The notes: generated from the letters alone by a model not told the origin. 64,000 nucleotides of DNA from Rhizobium sp. BT04 (GCF_030053135.1 NZ_CP125652.1:1116001-1180000); one strand, 5' to 3'. Counted from the first letter of the stretch, positions 8,675-17,524 are shown. Numbers and translations: made by a program.

Positions 8675-9445
8675 ATGGATAACAATCACTTCAAAGAACA
8701 GGTTTCACCTGCCCCCGCCATCGAACGGGTCCGCCACGACACCCGGCGGCGCACGCTCTCGGTCGAAAGCGTCGTCGATATCACCCCCGGCATGCGCCGT
8801 ATCAGTTTGGCCGGCGACGATCTTGCCGATTTCACCAGCCTGGCGCCCGACGACCACATCAAGATCTTCATTCCCGGTGCCGATGGCGACGAAGAACGCC
8901 GTGACTACACCCCGCGCCGCTACGACAATGCCGAGCGGAGATTGACCATCGACTTCGCCTTGCACGAGGCAGGCCCGGTGACGCGATGGGCGATCGGCGC
9001 GCGCCTCGGCGACAGGCTCGATATCGGCGGCCCCAGAGGCTCCGCCGTCGTTTCGCCGACGGTCAAACGCTGGCTGCTGATCGGCGATGAAACGGCGCTG
9101 CCGGCGATCGGTCGGCGCATCGAAGAGAGCGGTGCCGGAACCGTCATCACCACCATCGCCGCCGTCGCCGGCCCGCAGGACGAGCAGAGTTTCGACACCC
9201 GTGCCGAACTTGATGTCCGCTGGGCACACCGACCTCTCTCGCAGGCAATCGATGCCGCAGCGCTGCTGAAGCTGTTGAGCACAGTCGATATCCAGCCGGA
9301 GACCTTCGTCTGGGTCGCGGCGGAGGCCTCAGTGACACGCGCTGTCCGCGCCCATCTGCTTGAACGAGGCTATCCCCTGAGCTGGATCAAGGCATCCGGC
9401 TACTGGGTATTCGGCAAGGCCGATACGACGGAAAAATTCGGCTGA
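8675..9445 (+). CDS. Siderophore-interacting FAD-dependent ferric reductase (SIP/ViuB family)
   Basis: A 256-residue member of the siderophore-interacting family. Residues about 25-130 form an FAD-binding barrel with the RDYTPRRYD motif (R-x-Y-T contacts FAD). The C-terminal half is a ferredoxin-reductase-like domain containing LLIGDETALPAI and ending with ASGYWVFGKADT. These cytoplasmic enzymes release iron by reducing ferric siderophores. The ATG at 8675 follows CTGAGGAT. No siderophore transporter is adjacent, so the ligand is unknown. Iron regulation is likely from the family but no box was recognised. Confidence 0.9.
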   Translation: MDNNHFKEQVSPAPAIERVRHDTRRRTLSVESVVDITPGMRRISLAGDDLADFTSLAPDDHIKIFIPGADGDEERRDYTPRRYDNAERRLTIDFALHEAGPVTRWAIGARLGDRLDIGGPRGSAVVSPTVKRWLLIGDETALPAIGRRIEESGAGTVITTIAAVAGPQDEQSFDTRAELDVRWAHRPLSQAIDAAALLKLLSTVDIQPETFVWVAAEASVTRAVRAHLLERGYPLSWIKASGYWVFGKADTTEKFG

Positions 9446-9497
9446 GGGGTCAATCCACATTCGAGATTCCATTTGCCGACGAGAGATCTGACACTTC

Positions 9498-9522
9498 GTT
9501 CCGGATTTTTATGATCCGGAAC
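9498..9522. terminator. Hairpin between convergent genes
   Basis: A perfect 9-bp stem (GTTCCGGAT / ATCCGGAAC) with a T-rich 7-base loop lies between the convergent reductase and dadA-like genes. There is no following T-run on either strand, so terminator function is plausible but not certain. Confidence 0.5.
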
Positions 9523-9598
9523 GATCAGGCGGACATGAAGTGTATGAATTGAGCGAAGTCCCACGTCTGCCGGAACACACCGGACGCCAGCCACCGAC

Positions 9599-10810
9599 CT
9601 ATTGAAAGAGATCGACCACGCGGCGGGCAGAGCCCAATGCGAGCGTCCATCCCAACATGCCGTGACCGGCATTGATGTAGAGACCTTTGATGCGTCGGGA
9701 GGCGGCGATAATGGGCTTGGAGGTCGGAGTCATAGGCCTCTCGCCCGACCATCTCATCAGTTCGTCCGATCGCTCGAAAAGGTCGGGCAGCACTGCAGAC
9801 GCGGCCAGCTTGAGCGTGTCGAAACGTCTGGCATCAAAACCGGCCCCGGGACGCTCGATGTCTGCCAGTCCGGCGACACGAAAACGGTCGCCGATGGCTG
9901 CAAAGGCAAGCTTTCGCTTGACGTCCGTCAGGCTGATACTGGGTGCTAGGCCAGTTCTCGGAATGGTGAGCGAGTAGCCTCTCACGGGGCGTATGTCCCG
10001 GGCCTCAGGCAAATCGGATATGAGGGAACCGATCTGCGGTCCTGCGGCAACTATGGCTGCGTCGACGCGAAGCTCGTCGCGGTCCTCGAACCTCAATCCT
10101 GTCAGCACGCCTCCCGTTTGGACGAAGCTCGAGACCTTCCTGCCGAAAAGCACCGACAGCTGCCGGCGCTCGATCATCCAGGCGGTGAGCTGGCGGCAAT
10201 ATCCGGCCGCATCCCCGAGGGCATCACCTGGAGTGTAAACGGCCCCGGCAATCTCTCCCTGATACGCGGCGAGCGCAGGTTCGATCTCTTCCGCCTCCAC
10301 CCGCGTCAGCAGGCGCTGTTCGAAGCCAAGGGCGTTCTTGCGCGCGACACCGGAATCGGCGGCAGCAAAACTTTGCCGATCGGCGTAGAGATGCAGTTTT
10401 CCGGCGACACGGTAATCGAATTCGACATCGGTTTCCTTCAGCAGGATTGCGAGCTCGTGACGGGATTGTTCGGCAAGGCGCAGGATGTCCTGCGTATTGT
10501 TCCACCAACATCTGAACGGGGCATTGGCAATAAATTTCAGGCCCCAGCAGAGAAAGTCCCGGTCGAGTTGCCACTGGATGCGGAAGGCCGGATCGCGGCC
10601 CATCGCAATGGCTGGCAGATGCTTCAGCAGGGCTGGTGATGCCATAGCATCACCATAGGCCCAGGACAGCTGCGCGGCGTTGCCGGCACTCGCCCCCATG
10701 CCCGGCTCACTTGCCGCATCGATAAGTGTCACATCATGCCCCGCCCGGGCCAGAAGATAGGCCGACGATACGCCGATGACGCCGGCGCCGATCACCGCAA
10801 CGCGCGCCAT
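9599..10810 (-). CDS. dadA: D-amino-acid dehydrogenase-like FAD oxidoreductase (DadA family)
   Basis: A 403-residue DAO/DadA-family flavoprotein. The N-terminal FAD motif is VAVIGAGVIGVSSAYLLARAG, followed by an acidic Asp at the end of the second strand. The C-terminal cofactor region is INAGHGMLGWTLALGSA, typical of DadA. These enzymes oxidise D-amino acids to imino acids, passing electrons to the respiratory chain. The ATG at 10810 comes one base after the stop of the upstream C26-RidA fusion gene. It is the last gene of an amino-acid uptake operon. Assignment to D-amino acids rather than another amine is by family. Confidence 0.85.
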   Translation of the reverse strand: MARVAVIGAGVIGVSSAYLLARAGHDVTLIDAASEPGMGASAGNAAQLSWAYGDAMASPALLKHLPAIAMGRDPAFRIQWQLDRDFLCWGLKFIANAPFRCWWNNTQDILRLAEQSRHELAILLKETDVEFDYRVAGKLHLYADRQSFAAADSGVARKNALGFEQRLLTRVEAEEIEPALAAYQGEIAGAVYTPGDALGDAAGYCRQLTAWMIERRQLSVLFGRKVSSFVQTGGVLTGLRFEDRDELRVDAAIVAAGPQIGSLISDLPEARDIRPVRGYSLTIPRTGLAPSISLTDVKRKLAFAAIGDRFRVAGLADIERPGAGFDARRFDTLKLAASAVLPDLFERSDELMRWSGERPMTPTSKPIIAASRRIKGLYINAGHGMLGWTLALGSARRVVDLFQ

Positions 10811-10811
10811 C

Positions 10812-12041
10812 TCAAGCCTCGTCGCCGACGACGGCCGCCAACTCGACCTCAACGGGAACCCCGCGCGGCAGGGACGTTACGCCGATCGCGATACGGGCAT
10901 GCGCCCATCGATCCGGGAAAAGCTCTCGGAGCAGTTCCGAAGCGCCATCGACGACGGCGCCGTGGCGCTCGAAAGCAGCATCCGCCGCGACATAGCCCGC
11001 CAGCCGGACGAAGCCCAGAATGTTGTCAAAGCCGCCCGCAGCCCCCTCCAGCTGCGCAAGCGCATTGAGAAGCGCCCAGCGCGCGCATTCTCGCCCCTCT
11101 TCGATGGAGACGTCCGCTCCGAGGTGTCCGGTCTGCAGCACTACGCCGTCCTTCAGCGGCACCTGACCGGAAACGGTGATGACATTGCCGGTCCGCACAG
11201 CCCCGGAAAATGCACCTGGCGGCGAGGATGCTTCCGGCAGAGCAAGCTCGAGCTGTGCCAGCCGTTGGCGTACGCGATCGCTTCCAGCCGATGAAGCATC
11301 GCGTGCCTTGCGGACCGCCGCTTCTGCGCTGCGGTCGACGAAGGCCGCTATGATATTCCTGTCGAGTTCGGTCAGCCGGTATTCAGGGTGCCACTGGATA
11401 CCGAGGCAAAAGCCGTCCGTCTCCCCTTCGAATGCTTCGATAGTGCCGTCCGGCGCCCTTGCAGCGATACGGAAGCGCCCGTAGCCAGCCAACGCATGGC
11501 GGTGCAGGCTATTGACGCGTGCCGGCCCCTTCCCCACCCAATCGGTCAGCACGCTGCCCGGCTCGACGATGATCTCGTGCGCCAAAACGTCGGGGATATC
11601 TTGCGGGATGTGGGATACGGCGGCGGCCGGCAGTTCGGTTTGAAATTTGCCTCCAAGGCATTCACCGATCAGTTGCATGCCGTGGCATATGCCAAGAAGC
11701 GGCTTGCCCGTTTTCAAGGCCTGCTCGACCAGCTGAATTTCGAACTGTCTGCGCGCGCCTGTCACCTCAGTCCCCGGCCGCGCACCGGTGAGGACGATCC
11801 CATCGGCGAGCGCCAACGCCGATGCCAGGTTCTCGGTGTTGTAAGGCAGGATCAACGGAATTCCCCCGGCCTCGGCTATGGCGTCCGCATAGTTGGCACG
11901 CACCACATACTCCGTTTCGGTCGGCGCATCAGGCGCCTCGCTAACATCGGGCGTCATGAGGATCACCGGCCAACGCGGTTCATGCGATTGCGTTGCATGC
12001 CGACCTGCGTTGCCCGTGGCAACGGTCGTTTCAATGGTCAT
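10812..12041 (-). CDS. Fusion of class-I (C26) gamma-glutamyl hydrolase/amidotransferase and RidA imine deaminase
   Basis: A 409-residue two-domain protein. Residues about 25-240 are a PuuD/C26-type glutamine-amidotransferase fold with nucleophile Cys119 in LLGICHGMQLIG and the His218/Glu220 pair in IQWHPEY. The GG-D-x-x-P motif typical of PuuD is replaced by LTGARPG, so specificity may differ. Residues about 256-409 are a RidA/YjgF domain ending ARIAIGVTSLP then PVEVE, with the Arg (383) that binds the carboxylate in this family. The start at 12041 is chosen because upstream sequence lacks family features. It sits between ABC permease and dadA genes: hydrolysis, oxidation and imine clearance would act in series. 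Confidence 0.85.
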   Translation of the reverse strand: MTIETTVATGNAGRHATQSHEPRWPVILMTPDVSEAPDAPTETEYVVRANYADAIAEAGGIPLILPYNTENLASALALADGIVLTGARPGTEVTGARRQFEIQLVEQALKTGKPLLGICHGMQLIGECLGGKFQTELPAAAVSHIPQDIPDVLAHEIIVEPGSVLTDWVGKGPARVNSLHRHALAGYGRFRIAARAPDGTIEAFEGETDGFCLGIQWHPEYRLTELDRNIIAAFVDRSAEAAVRKARDASSAGSDRVRQRLAQLELALPEASSPPGAFSGAVRTGNVITVSGQVPLKDGVVLQTGHLGADVSIEEGRECARWALLNALAQLEGAAGGFDNILGFVRLAGYVAADAAFERHGAVVDGASELLRELFPDRWAHARIAIGVTSLPRGVPVEVELAAVVGDEA

Positions 12042-12064
12042 GGTCTTGGCCTTGTGATGACGAG

Positions 12065-12727
12065 TTAGCGGGCGGCCGGAAGGGCTAGCCGGCGCGCGAG
12101 GACCGAGAAAGGCCAGGCTATCGCGAAATAGCAGAGGCCGACGGCAATGTAGATTTGCAAGGGCAGGAAATACTCGGTCGCCATTGACCGCCCGGTGAGG
12201 ACCAGTTCGTTGACGGTAATCAGCGAAGCGAGAGACGAATCCTTGAGCAACGAGACGAAGGTGATGATCATCGGCGCCAGAATGACACGCGCGACCTGCG
12301 GCAGGATGATCAGGACGAAGCTCTGGGCCGGGGTGAAGCCCGCAGCCAACGCTGCCTCGCTCTGCCCGGCCGGTATAGCCTTCAGGCCGGCGCGGAAAAG
12401 CTCTGCGACCTGAGCCGCGAAACACAACGCCAGGCCTGCAATCGCCGCGCCGAAAGCATCAAAGACGATTCCGATACCCGGCAAGCCGAAATAAAGCAGA
12501 AACAGAACCGCCAGCAGCGGCACGCCACGCACGATCGTCACGTAAAGGGCCGCAAAATACCTTAGCGCCGCGAAACTGGATTTCTGGCAGAGCGACAGCA
12601 GCAGGCCAAAAACGAATGCCAGGGCAAAGGCACAAACGGAAAGCAGGGCCGTATTCACCATCGCCCGCAGCAGCAGAGGCAGCCATTCGACACCATAATC
12701 GCCATAGGGCGCTAGAAAAGCGCTCAT
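12065..12727 (-). CDS. Polar amino-acid ABC transporter permease
   Basis: A 220-residue HisM/GlnP-type inner-membrane permease with about five membrane spans. The coupling-loop signature is AALAAGFTPAQSFVLIILPQ (E-A-A-x-x-x-G motif). It pairs with the other permease, whose stop codon it overlaps by four bases, to form the membrane channel. The gene order in the operon (binding protein, ATPase, two permeases, catabolic enzymes) says the imported substrate feeds the downstream C26-RidA and DadA-like enzymes. Confidence 0.92.
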   Translation of the reverse strand: MSAFLAPYGDYGVEWLPLLLRAMVNTALLSVCAFALAFVFGLLLSLCQKSSFAALRYFAALYVTIVRGVPLLAVLFLLYFGLPGIGIVFDAFGAAIAGLALCFAAQVAELFRAGLKAIPAGQSEAALAAGFTPAQSFVLIILPQVARVILAPMIITFVSLLKDSSLASLITVNELVLTGRSMATEYFLPLQIYIAVGLCYFAIAWPFSVLARRLALPAAR

Positions 12728-13383
12728 CCTTTCAATCTCCCGTAACGTCTTTCGAGGAACCGCGTTGCCTGCATCAATGGCAAGCTCAGCAACAGGTAGA
12801 GTGCCGCCGCCGTCGCGTAGATCATTGTTGTCTGGAAGGACGACGTCACCATTGAACGGGCAAAGAACATGATTTCCGGCGCCGCAATGGCCGAGACGAC
12901 GGATGTATCCTTGAGAAGCTGCACCGCGTAGTTCCCGAGCCCTGGAAGCGCTATCCGCATGGCCTGCGGCGTCAGGATCTCAAAGATCGTCTGGAGCGGG
13001 GTCAGCCCTGCGGCAAGCGCCGCCTCCGCCTGCCCACCCGGCAGCGCGGCGAAACCGGCGCGAAAGATTGCGCAGGTGATCGCCGCCCCGATGAGCCCGA
13101 GGCCGAGGATGGCCGCCGTGATCGACGTCAATTTCACGCCGAGGCTGGCAAGCCCGAAATAGAGGATGAACAGATGCGTCAAGGCCGGCACATTGCAGAG
13201 AATCTCGCAGCAGGCATCGATCGCCAGATCGATGAATTTGATCCCGGCAAATTGCCTGAGCAGGGCGAGAAGGAACCCGAAAGCGGCTGCGAGCGCCAGT
13301 GAGGCGACCGTGACGAAAACGGTTACGCCAAGCCCGGCGACGAGCCCCTCGACGACCGAGAAGAATAGGGAAAATCCGGTCAT
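12724..13383 (-). CDS. Polar amino-acid ABC transporter permease
   Basis: A 219-residue second HisM/GlnP-family permease. The conserved loop is AALAAGLTPLQTIFEILTPQ, the site that contacts the ATPase. Hydrophobic spans cover most of the protein. The end overlaps the start of the next permease as ATGA, giving translational coupling. It starts eight bases after the ATPase gene. Confidence 0.92.
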   Translation of the reverse strand: MTGFSLFFSVVEGLVAGLGVTVFVTVASLALAAAFGFLLALLRQFAGIKFIDLAIDACCEILCNVPALTHLFILYFGLASLGVKLTSITAAILGLGLIGAAITCAIFRAGFAALPGGQAEAALAAGLTPLQTIFEILTPQAMRIALPGLGNYAVQLLKDTSVVSAIAAPEIMFFARSMVTSSFQTTMIYATAAALYLLLSLPLMQATRFLERRYGRLKG

Positions 13384-13390
13384 GACGCGC

Positions 13391-14143
13391 CTAGTGCCGG
13401 ATCTTGTTGAGAAACGCTTTCGTGCGCGCTTCGCGGGGTGCGGTTATGACCTGGCGTGCCGGCCCGGTTTCGACGATGGTGCCGCCGTCAAGAAACAGGA
13501 CGCGGTCGGCAATGTCGCGCGCAAACGCGATCTCGTGCGTGACGATCAGCATCGTGCGTCCCTCGGCCGCCAACTCCTCCATCACTTTCAGAACCTCCTG
13601 GACCAGTTCGGGATCGAGTGCGGATGTCGGCTCGTCGAACAGCATGAGCTTTGGCTTCTGGGCAAGCGCTCGCGCAATCGCGACACGTTGCTGCTGGCCG
13701 CCGGACAGCTCGAGCGGCGAGGCGTCGGCGCGGTGTGTCATATGGACTTTGGCCAACATCTCCAAAGCCAGTTCGCGGGCCTCGGCAGCTGGCAGATCGC
13801 GCACCTTGCGCGCCGCGATCGCCACGTTTTCCGTCACCGATAGATGCGGCCAGAGATTGAAGAGCTGGAAGACCATGCCCATCTCGGCGCGCTGCGGTGC
13901 AAGTTGCCGGTCGCTCATAACCTGGCCGTTGCGCACGCCGATCCGCTCGCCATCGAGGCGGATCTCGCCGGCACTGGGCTTTTCCAGAAAATTCATGCAG
14001 CGCAGACAGGTGGATTTCCCGGAGCCGGACGGACCGATCAGGGCAATCTTCTCACCCGGCGCGACATCGAAATCGATGCCTTTGAGAACTTCGATAGGAC
14101 CATAGCTCTTGCGCAGGCCTGCAACGCTGAGAAGCGCGTTCAT
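13391..14143 (-). CDS. Amino-acid ABC transporter ATP-binding protein
   Basis: A 250-residue GlnQ/HisP-type ATPase. Walker A is GPSGSGKST (residues about 38-46), the signature is LSGGQQQRVAIARAL, Walker B is LMLFDEPTSALDPE and the switch His lies in IVTHEIAFA. It energises the two downstream permeases. A palindromic repeat element separates it from the upstream binding-protein gene, which could lower expression of the ATPase relative to the binding protein. Confidence 0.95.
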   Translation of the reverse strand: MNALLSVAGLRKSYGPIEVLKGIDFDVAPGEKIALIGPSGSGKSTCLRCMNFLEKPSAGEIRLDGERIGVRNGQVMSDRQLAPQRAEMGMVFQLFNLWPHLSVTENVAIAARKVRDLPAAEARELALEMLAKVHMTHRADASPLELSGGQQQRVAIARALAQKPKLMLFDEPTSALDPELVQEVLKVMEELAAEGRTMLIVTHEIAFARDIADRVLFLDGGTIVETGPARQVITAPREARTKAFLNKIRH

Positions 14144-14167
14144 CGCCGTTTCCTTATGTGATCATAT

Positions 14168-14271
14168 CTACAGCGCCGCGCGTCTTTTCAGACGCGCCAA
14201 GGACGCTGTAGCACTTTGAATTGCTGCATAATTTTCTCCTGAAATCGATTCCGATTGAAGGAATTATGCAG
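14168..14271. repeat. Double-hairpin intergenic repeat (RIME-like)
   Basis: Two adjacent inverted repeats. The first has arms CTACAGCG (14168-14175) and CGCTGTAG (14204-14211) enclosing a GCGCGTCT / AGACGCGC stem. The second pairs CTGCATAATT (14224-14233) with AATTATGCAG (14262-14271). Compact palindromic elements of this style are common between rhizobial genes; assignment to the named RIME family is from memory. Its place between the binding-protein and ATPase genes suggests an mRNA stabiliser or partial terminator. Confidence 0.65.
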
Positions 14272-14326
14272 TAGGCGAAGAGGGTGGACGAAAGCCGCCG
14301 ATTGCAGCTTCCGTCCACACCGCCGT

Positions 14327-15205
14327 TCAGCCGCCAGCTGCGCAGGACGGCAGCTTGTAATCTGCGGGGCGATCGACGCCGGCGCGGAAGTTTTGACCCA
14401 CGGGCTTGAACCAGACATCCGACGACAATCCGTAGCGGGCGCCGATTTCCTTCATCTCGCAGGTCTTCCACATGTCGGCGATGATGGCGTCCATCTTCTG
14501 GCGCAGATCGTCGTTCTTCTGGTTGAGGCCATAGACGACCTGGCCGAGACCGGTCAGCAGCGGGAAATCCGGACTGTTATCGGTGAAGGCAAGGAAGTGC
14601 ATATTCCAATCAGGGTTCTGCTTGATGGCGTAGGAGATCACCGGCGGATCGCCGATGACAGCGTCGATGCGCCCGGCGATAAGATCGCGCACAGCCGCAT
14701 CGGAAGTGTCATAGAGCGAGAGCTGGAGATCTTTGATGCTCTTCAATTCCGGAATGAACGAAAAGCCGGTGATCGTACCGATCTTCTTGCCTTCCAGGTC
14801 GGAAAGCTTGTCCCAGCTCGTCTTCGTCGATTGCATGATGCCGTTCTTGAAGTAGTGGATCGGCTCGGACAGAGTCATGATTTTCGTACGTTTTTCGGTC
14901 CAGCCCATGGTGCCGAGCATGACGTCGACGCGGCCCGACTGAACGGAGGCGATCGTACCCGACCATTCCATGAGCGCAGGCTGAATCTTGAGGCCGAGCT
15001 TGTCGGCAATGCGCTGCATGATTTCGCCGTCATAGCCTACCAGCTTCCCGTCCTGCCAGCCGGAGCCGGGCATGTCGCCGGTGAAGGCAACCGTCAGCTT
15101 GCCCTGCTCGGCAAGTTCGAAAGCATTGGCGATAGATGAAAGGGACATGAAGCTGCCTGCCAGCAGAGCGCACGTCACCATCCTTCTCGAAAGAGAAAGT
15201 GCCAT
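14327..15205 (-). CDS. Amino-acid ABC transporter periplasmic binding protein
   Basis: A 292-residue family-3 solute-binding protein with a Sec signal peptide (MALSLSRRMVTCALLAGSF... cleaved near ANAFE). The mature part has the bilobed pattern LTVAFTGDMP, YDGEIMQRIADKLGL and RVDVMLGTMGWTEKR, as in glutamine/arginine-type binding proteins. It captures the substrate for the ABC importer encoded by the next three genes. It is the first gene of the operon and diverges from a GlxA-type regulator. The ligand may be a D-amino acid or a gamma-glutamyl conjugate, judged only from downstream enzymes. Confidence 0.92.
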   Translation of the reverse strand: MALSLSRRMVTCALLAGSFMSLSSIANAFELAEQGKLTVAFTGDMPGSGWQDGKLVGYDGEIMQRIADKLGLKIQPALMEWSGTIASVQSGRVDVMLGTMGWTEKRTKIMTLSEPIHYFKNGIMQSTKTSWDKLSDLEGKKIGTITGFSFIPELKSIKDLQLSLYDTSDAAVRDLIAGRIDAVIGDPPVISYAIKQNPDWNMHFLAFTDNSPDFPLLTGLGQVVYGLNQKNDDLRQKMDAIIADMWKTCEMKEIGARYGLSSDVWFKPVGQNFRAGVDRPADYKLPSCAAGG

Positions 15206-15340
15206 TGTTCTGATCCTTGATTTGTTGGTTCCCCGGTCCGGTGGTTTCTGTCCCCGGATGTCGCGTTCGACGAGAGCAAACTTGACACTGAAGACTGCCG
15301 CTGAATTTTATAAATCAGACATTTTCTTTGAAAAAAGGAC

Positions 15341-16423
15341 ATGGTTGTTCTATCATTGCCGTGCGCCATGATCACATCCGAGGAACCTTCCGAAATATCT
15401 GCCAACGAGCCGGACTATGTGCGCTGGCTCGACGATCTTTGGGCCGAGCGACTTCTGGTCGCACGCGACCGAAAAGCCGATCTCTCTGTCGGCATTCTCC
15501 TCTGGCCGACCTTCCCGATGATGTCGCTGACGGGTATCGTCGAGCCTCTCAGGCATGCGGCGGACTTTGCCGACAATTCCCGTCCACTACATTGTCGCTG
15601 GTCGATCATGGGGGCTCCGGGCCATGCGGCGGTCGCTAGCTGCGGCATCCGGGTTCACGCCGATGCGCCCTACATTAACCCGACCGACTTCGACTACGTC
15701 GTGGTTATCGGTGGCCTCCTGCCACATCTGCGCGCCGCACCTAGCAAGCATCGCGACTATCTCAGGGTGGCGGCATCGGCAGGTGTCCCGATAATTGGCG
15801 TCTGCACGGGCGCCTTCATATTGGCGCAGGAGGGACTGCTCGCCGGACGCAGGGCGTGCGTTCATCCCTTTCACGCGGAGGATTTCCGGATTGCCTTCCC
15901 GCGCCTTGCCTTCTCCACGCGCGATGACTTCCTGATCGAAAACGGCCGCATTACCGTGCCTGGCGGCGTATCGATCCTGTCGCTGATGACTGAACTCATC
16001 CGCACGCATTGCGGACCGGATCGGGCGGCCAAGGCCGTGCACCAGCTTTCGCTCTCGGAGCAGAAGCACATGAGCGCCTTCGATCACGGCCGCGCCACGA
16101 CATTTCGCCGCACAGAAGATTCGCGCATACAGCGAGCCGTCGTGCTCATCGAGAGTCGGAAGGGTCGCGACGTCTCACCGGAACAGGTGGCCTCTCTGGT
16201 CGGCCTGTCACCACGCCAGTTCGCGCGTCTGTTCCAGGACAATATCGGCATGACTCCGAAGCGCTTTATCGTCGAGACGAGATTGCGCTATGGCCGGTTT
16301 CTGGTCGAAAACAGCACACTGCCCATGACGGCGATCGCCTTTGAAATCGGATTCTCCGACTCCGCCCATTTCGCGACCGCTTTTCGCAAGAAGTATGGGA
16401 AGCCTCCCAGGAGTTTCCGCTGA
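15341..16423 (+). CDS. GlxA-type transcriptional regulator (DJ-1/PfpI domain + AraC HTH)
   Basis: A 360-residue regulator. Residues about 45-215 form a DJ-1/PfpI-like sensory domain with VCTGAFILAQEGLLAG, where the Cys is at the nucleophile-elbow position. The C-terminal ~100 residues form an AraC double HTH (ASLVGLSPRQFARLF; AIAFEIGFSDSAHFATAFRK). It diverges from the amino-acid operon and is its likely activator; related regulators respond to amines and amino acids such as arginine, carnitine or betaine. The ATG at 15341 has AAAGGA very close; 15368 is an alternative. Confidence 0.87.
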   Translation: MVVLSLPCAMITSEEPSEISANEPDYVRWLDDLWAERLLVARDRKADLSVGILLWPTFPMMSLTGIVEPLRHAADFADNSRPLHCRWSIMGAPGHAAVASCGIRVHADAPYINPTDFDYVVVIGGLLPHLRAAPSKHRDYLRVAASAGVPIIGVCTGAFILAQEGLLAGRRACVHPFHAEDFRIAFPRLAFSTRDDFLIENGRITVPGGVSILSLMTELIRTHCGPDRAAKAVHQLSLSEQKHMSAFDHGRATTFRRTEDSRIQRAVVLIESRKGRDVSPEQVASLVGLSPRQFARLFQDNIGMTPKRFIVETRLRYGRFLVENSTLPMTAIAFEIGFSDSAHFATAFRKKYGKPPRSFR

Positions 16424-16474
16424 TCTTTGTCGAGTCACCACAAACGGCAGGATCGAAAACCGACTTCGACGCTA

Positions 16475-16503
16475 TTGCGATTTAATCGGATGCGATTTAT
16501 ATA
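16475..16503 (+). promoter_or_regulatory. ohrR promoter with OhrR-type operator in the spacer
   Basis: TTGCGA (16475-16480), 17 bases, TATATA (16498-16503) reads as a good promoter. The spacer is filled by CGATTTAATCGGATGCGATT. Almost the same sequence occurs twice upstream of ohr (20554-20576 and 20612-20636). The placement fits autorepression by OhrR. Binding is inferred, not shown. Confidence 0.7.
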
Positions 16504-16539
16504 GAGATCATCGTCAGAAAGCTTCGACAGGATGGACCG

Positions 16540-17043
16540 ATGCCGACATCTAAAGCAGCTAAGGGGCCGGATATGCCTGCGCCCACTTCCTCGCCAGCGG
16601 GCAAGGAAGGCAGGAAACTTTCGAATTTCCTGTGCTTCGCGGTCTATTCGGCCAATCTCGCCTTCGGCCGCGCCTATAAGCCGATCCTGGACGCGCTCGG
16701 CCTGACTTATACCCAGTATATCGCCATTGTGGCCCTCTCCGAGGAGGACGACCAAACGGTCGGCATGCTGGGGGAAAAATTGTTCCTCGAATCCAACACG
16801 CTGACGCCGATTCTCAAGAAGCTGGAGTCGGTCGGCTTTATCACCCGCCATCGCGATCCCGCCGATGAACGGCAGGTGCGCGTGAGCCTGACGACGGCGG
16901 GACGCGATCTCCTCGAAACCGATCCCAGCTCCGAGCTGATCGCCGCCACCGGTCTCGGCGAAGACTTTCCCGTCGTACAACAATCGGTGACGCGGCTGCG
17001 CGACAACCTGTTGCGGGCGCCGGTCGAACCGGCAAAATCGTGA
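16540..17043 (+). CDS. ohrR: OhrR, organic-peroxide-sensing MarR-family repressor
   Basis: A 167-residue MarR-family protein. The peroxide-sensing cysteine is Cys32 in NFLCFAVYSANL, matching the reactive Cys of OhrR proteins (LCFxLYxx). The winged helix has LGEKLFLESNTLTPILKKLE and DERQVRVSLT, both diagnostic of OhrR. Organic hydroperoxides oxidise the Cys and release DNA. The ATG at 16540 follows ACAGGAT; an in-frame ATG 11 codons later is possible. A Nudix gene follows after 9 bases, and ohr, its expected target, lies 3 kb away with matching operator sequences. Confidence 0.9.
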   Translation: MPTSKAAKGPDMPAPTSSPAGKEGRKLSNFLCFAVYSANLAFGRAYKPILDALGLTYTQYIAIVALSEEDDQTVGMLGEKLFLESNTLTPILKKLESVGFITRHRDPADERQVRVSLTTAGRDLLETDPSSELIAATGLGEDFPVVQQSVTRLRDNLLRAPVEPAKS

Positions 17044-17052
17044 TCGCGGCAC

Positions 17053-17481
17053 ATGTCAGCGCCTGGTGACATGCCCGAAATCGCAATAGGCGCCCTGATC
17101 GGGAATGGGACCGTCCTTCTGGCCAGGCGAAATTCGCAGCGCCGGACGCACCCCGATCGTTGGAGCCTGCCGGGAGGCCATGTCGAAGACGGCGAAGATG
17201 CCGAGACGGCAATGCGCCGGGAATTGCTGGAAGAAATCGGCGTGACACCACAGCACTGGCAGTTGGCCGCAAAGTTCCGGTCGGAAGGCCCGCCCGGGGC
17301 ATCCGCCACCTTCCATGTCTATATCGTAGACCGCTGGCATGGTGTCCCAAGGCTTGTCGATGATGAACACACCTCACTGCGATGGTTTACCGCCGCCGAG
17401 ATAGAATGCGAAACCGAGTTGGCATTGCCGCAGCTCAGCAAAATACTCGCAAACCTTGCCTCGCAGGGCAGCAAAGACTGA
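17053..17481 (+). CDS. Nudix hydrolase
   Basis: A 142-residue single-domain Nudix protein. The Nudix box runs from GGHVEDGEDAETAMRRE to LLEEIGV, matching GX5EX7REUXEEXGU with the metal-binding REL-LEE glutamates intact. WSLPGGHVEDGED resembles MutT-like or dinucleotide-sanitising enzymes. It starts nine bases after ohrR and is probably co-transcribed, which fits a role in cleaning oxidised nucleotides during peroxide stress. The exact substrate is unknown. Confidence 0.88.
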   Translation: MSAPGDMPEIAIGALIGNGTVLLARRNSQRRTHPDRWSLPGGHVEDGEDAETAMRRELLEEIGVTPQHWQLAAKFRSEGPPGASATFHVYIVDRWHGVPRLVDDEHTSLRWFTAAEIECETELALPQLSKILANLASQGSKD

Positions 17482-17524
17482 AACCGCGTCGCACGAAGCC
17501 GATTCCGCACAACGCAGCTTTGCC

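Noticed and set aside
14154..14471. 105-residue minus-strand ORF near the ABC operon
   Set aside because: It crosses the palindromic repeat and the 3' end of the binding-protein gene in another frame.
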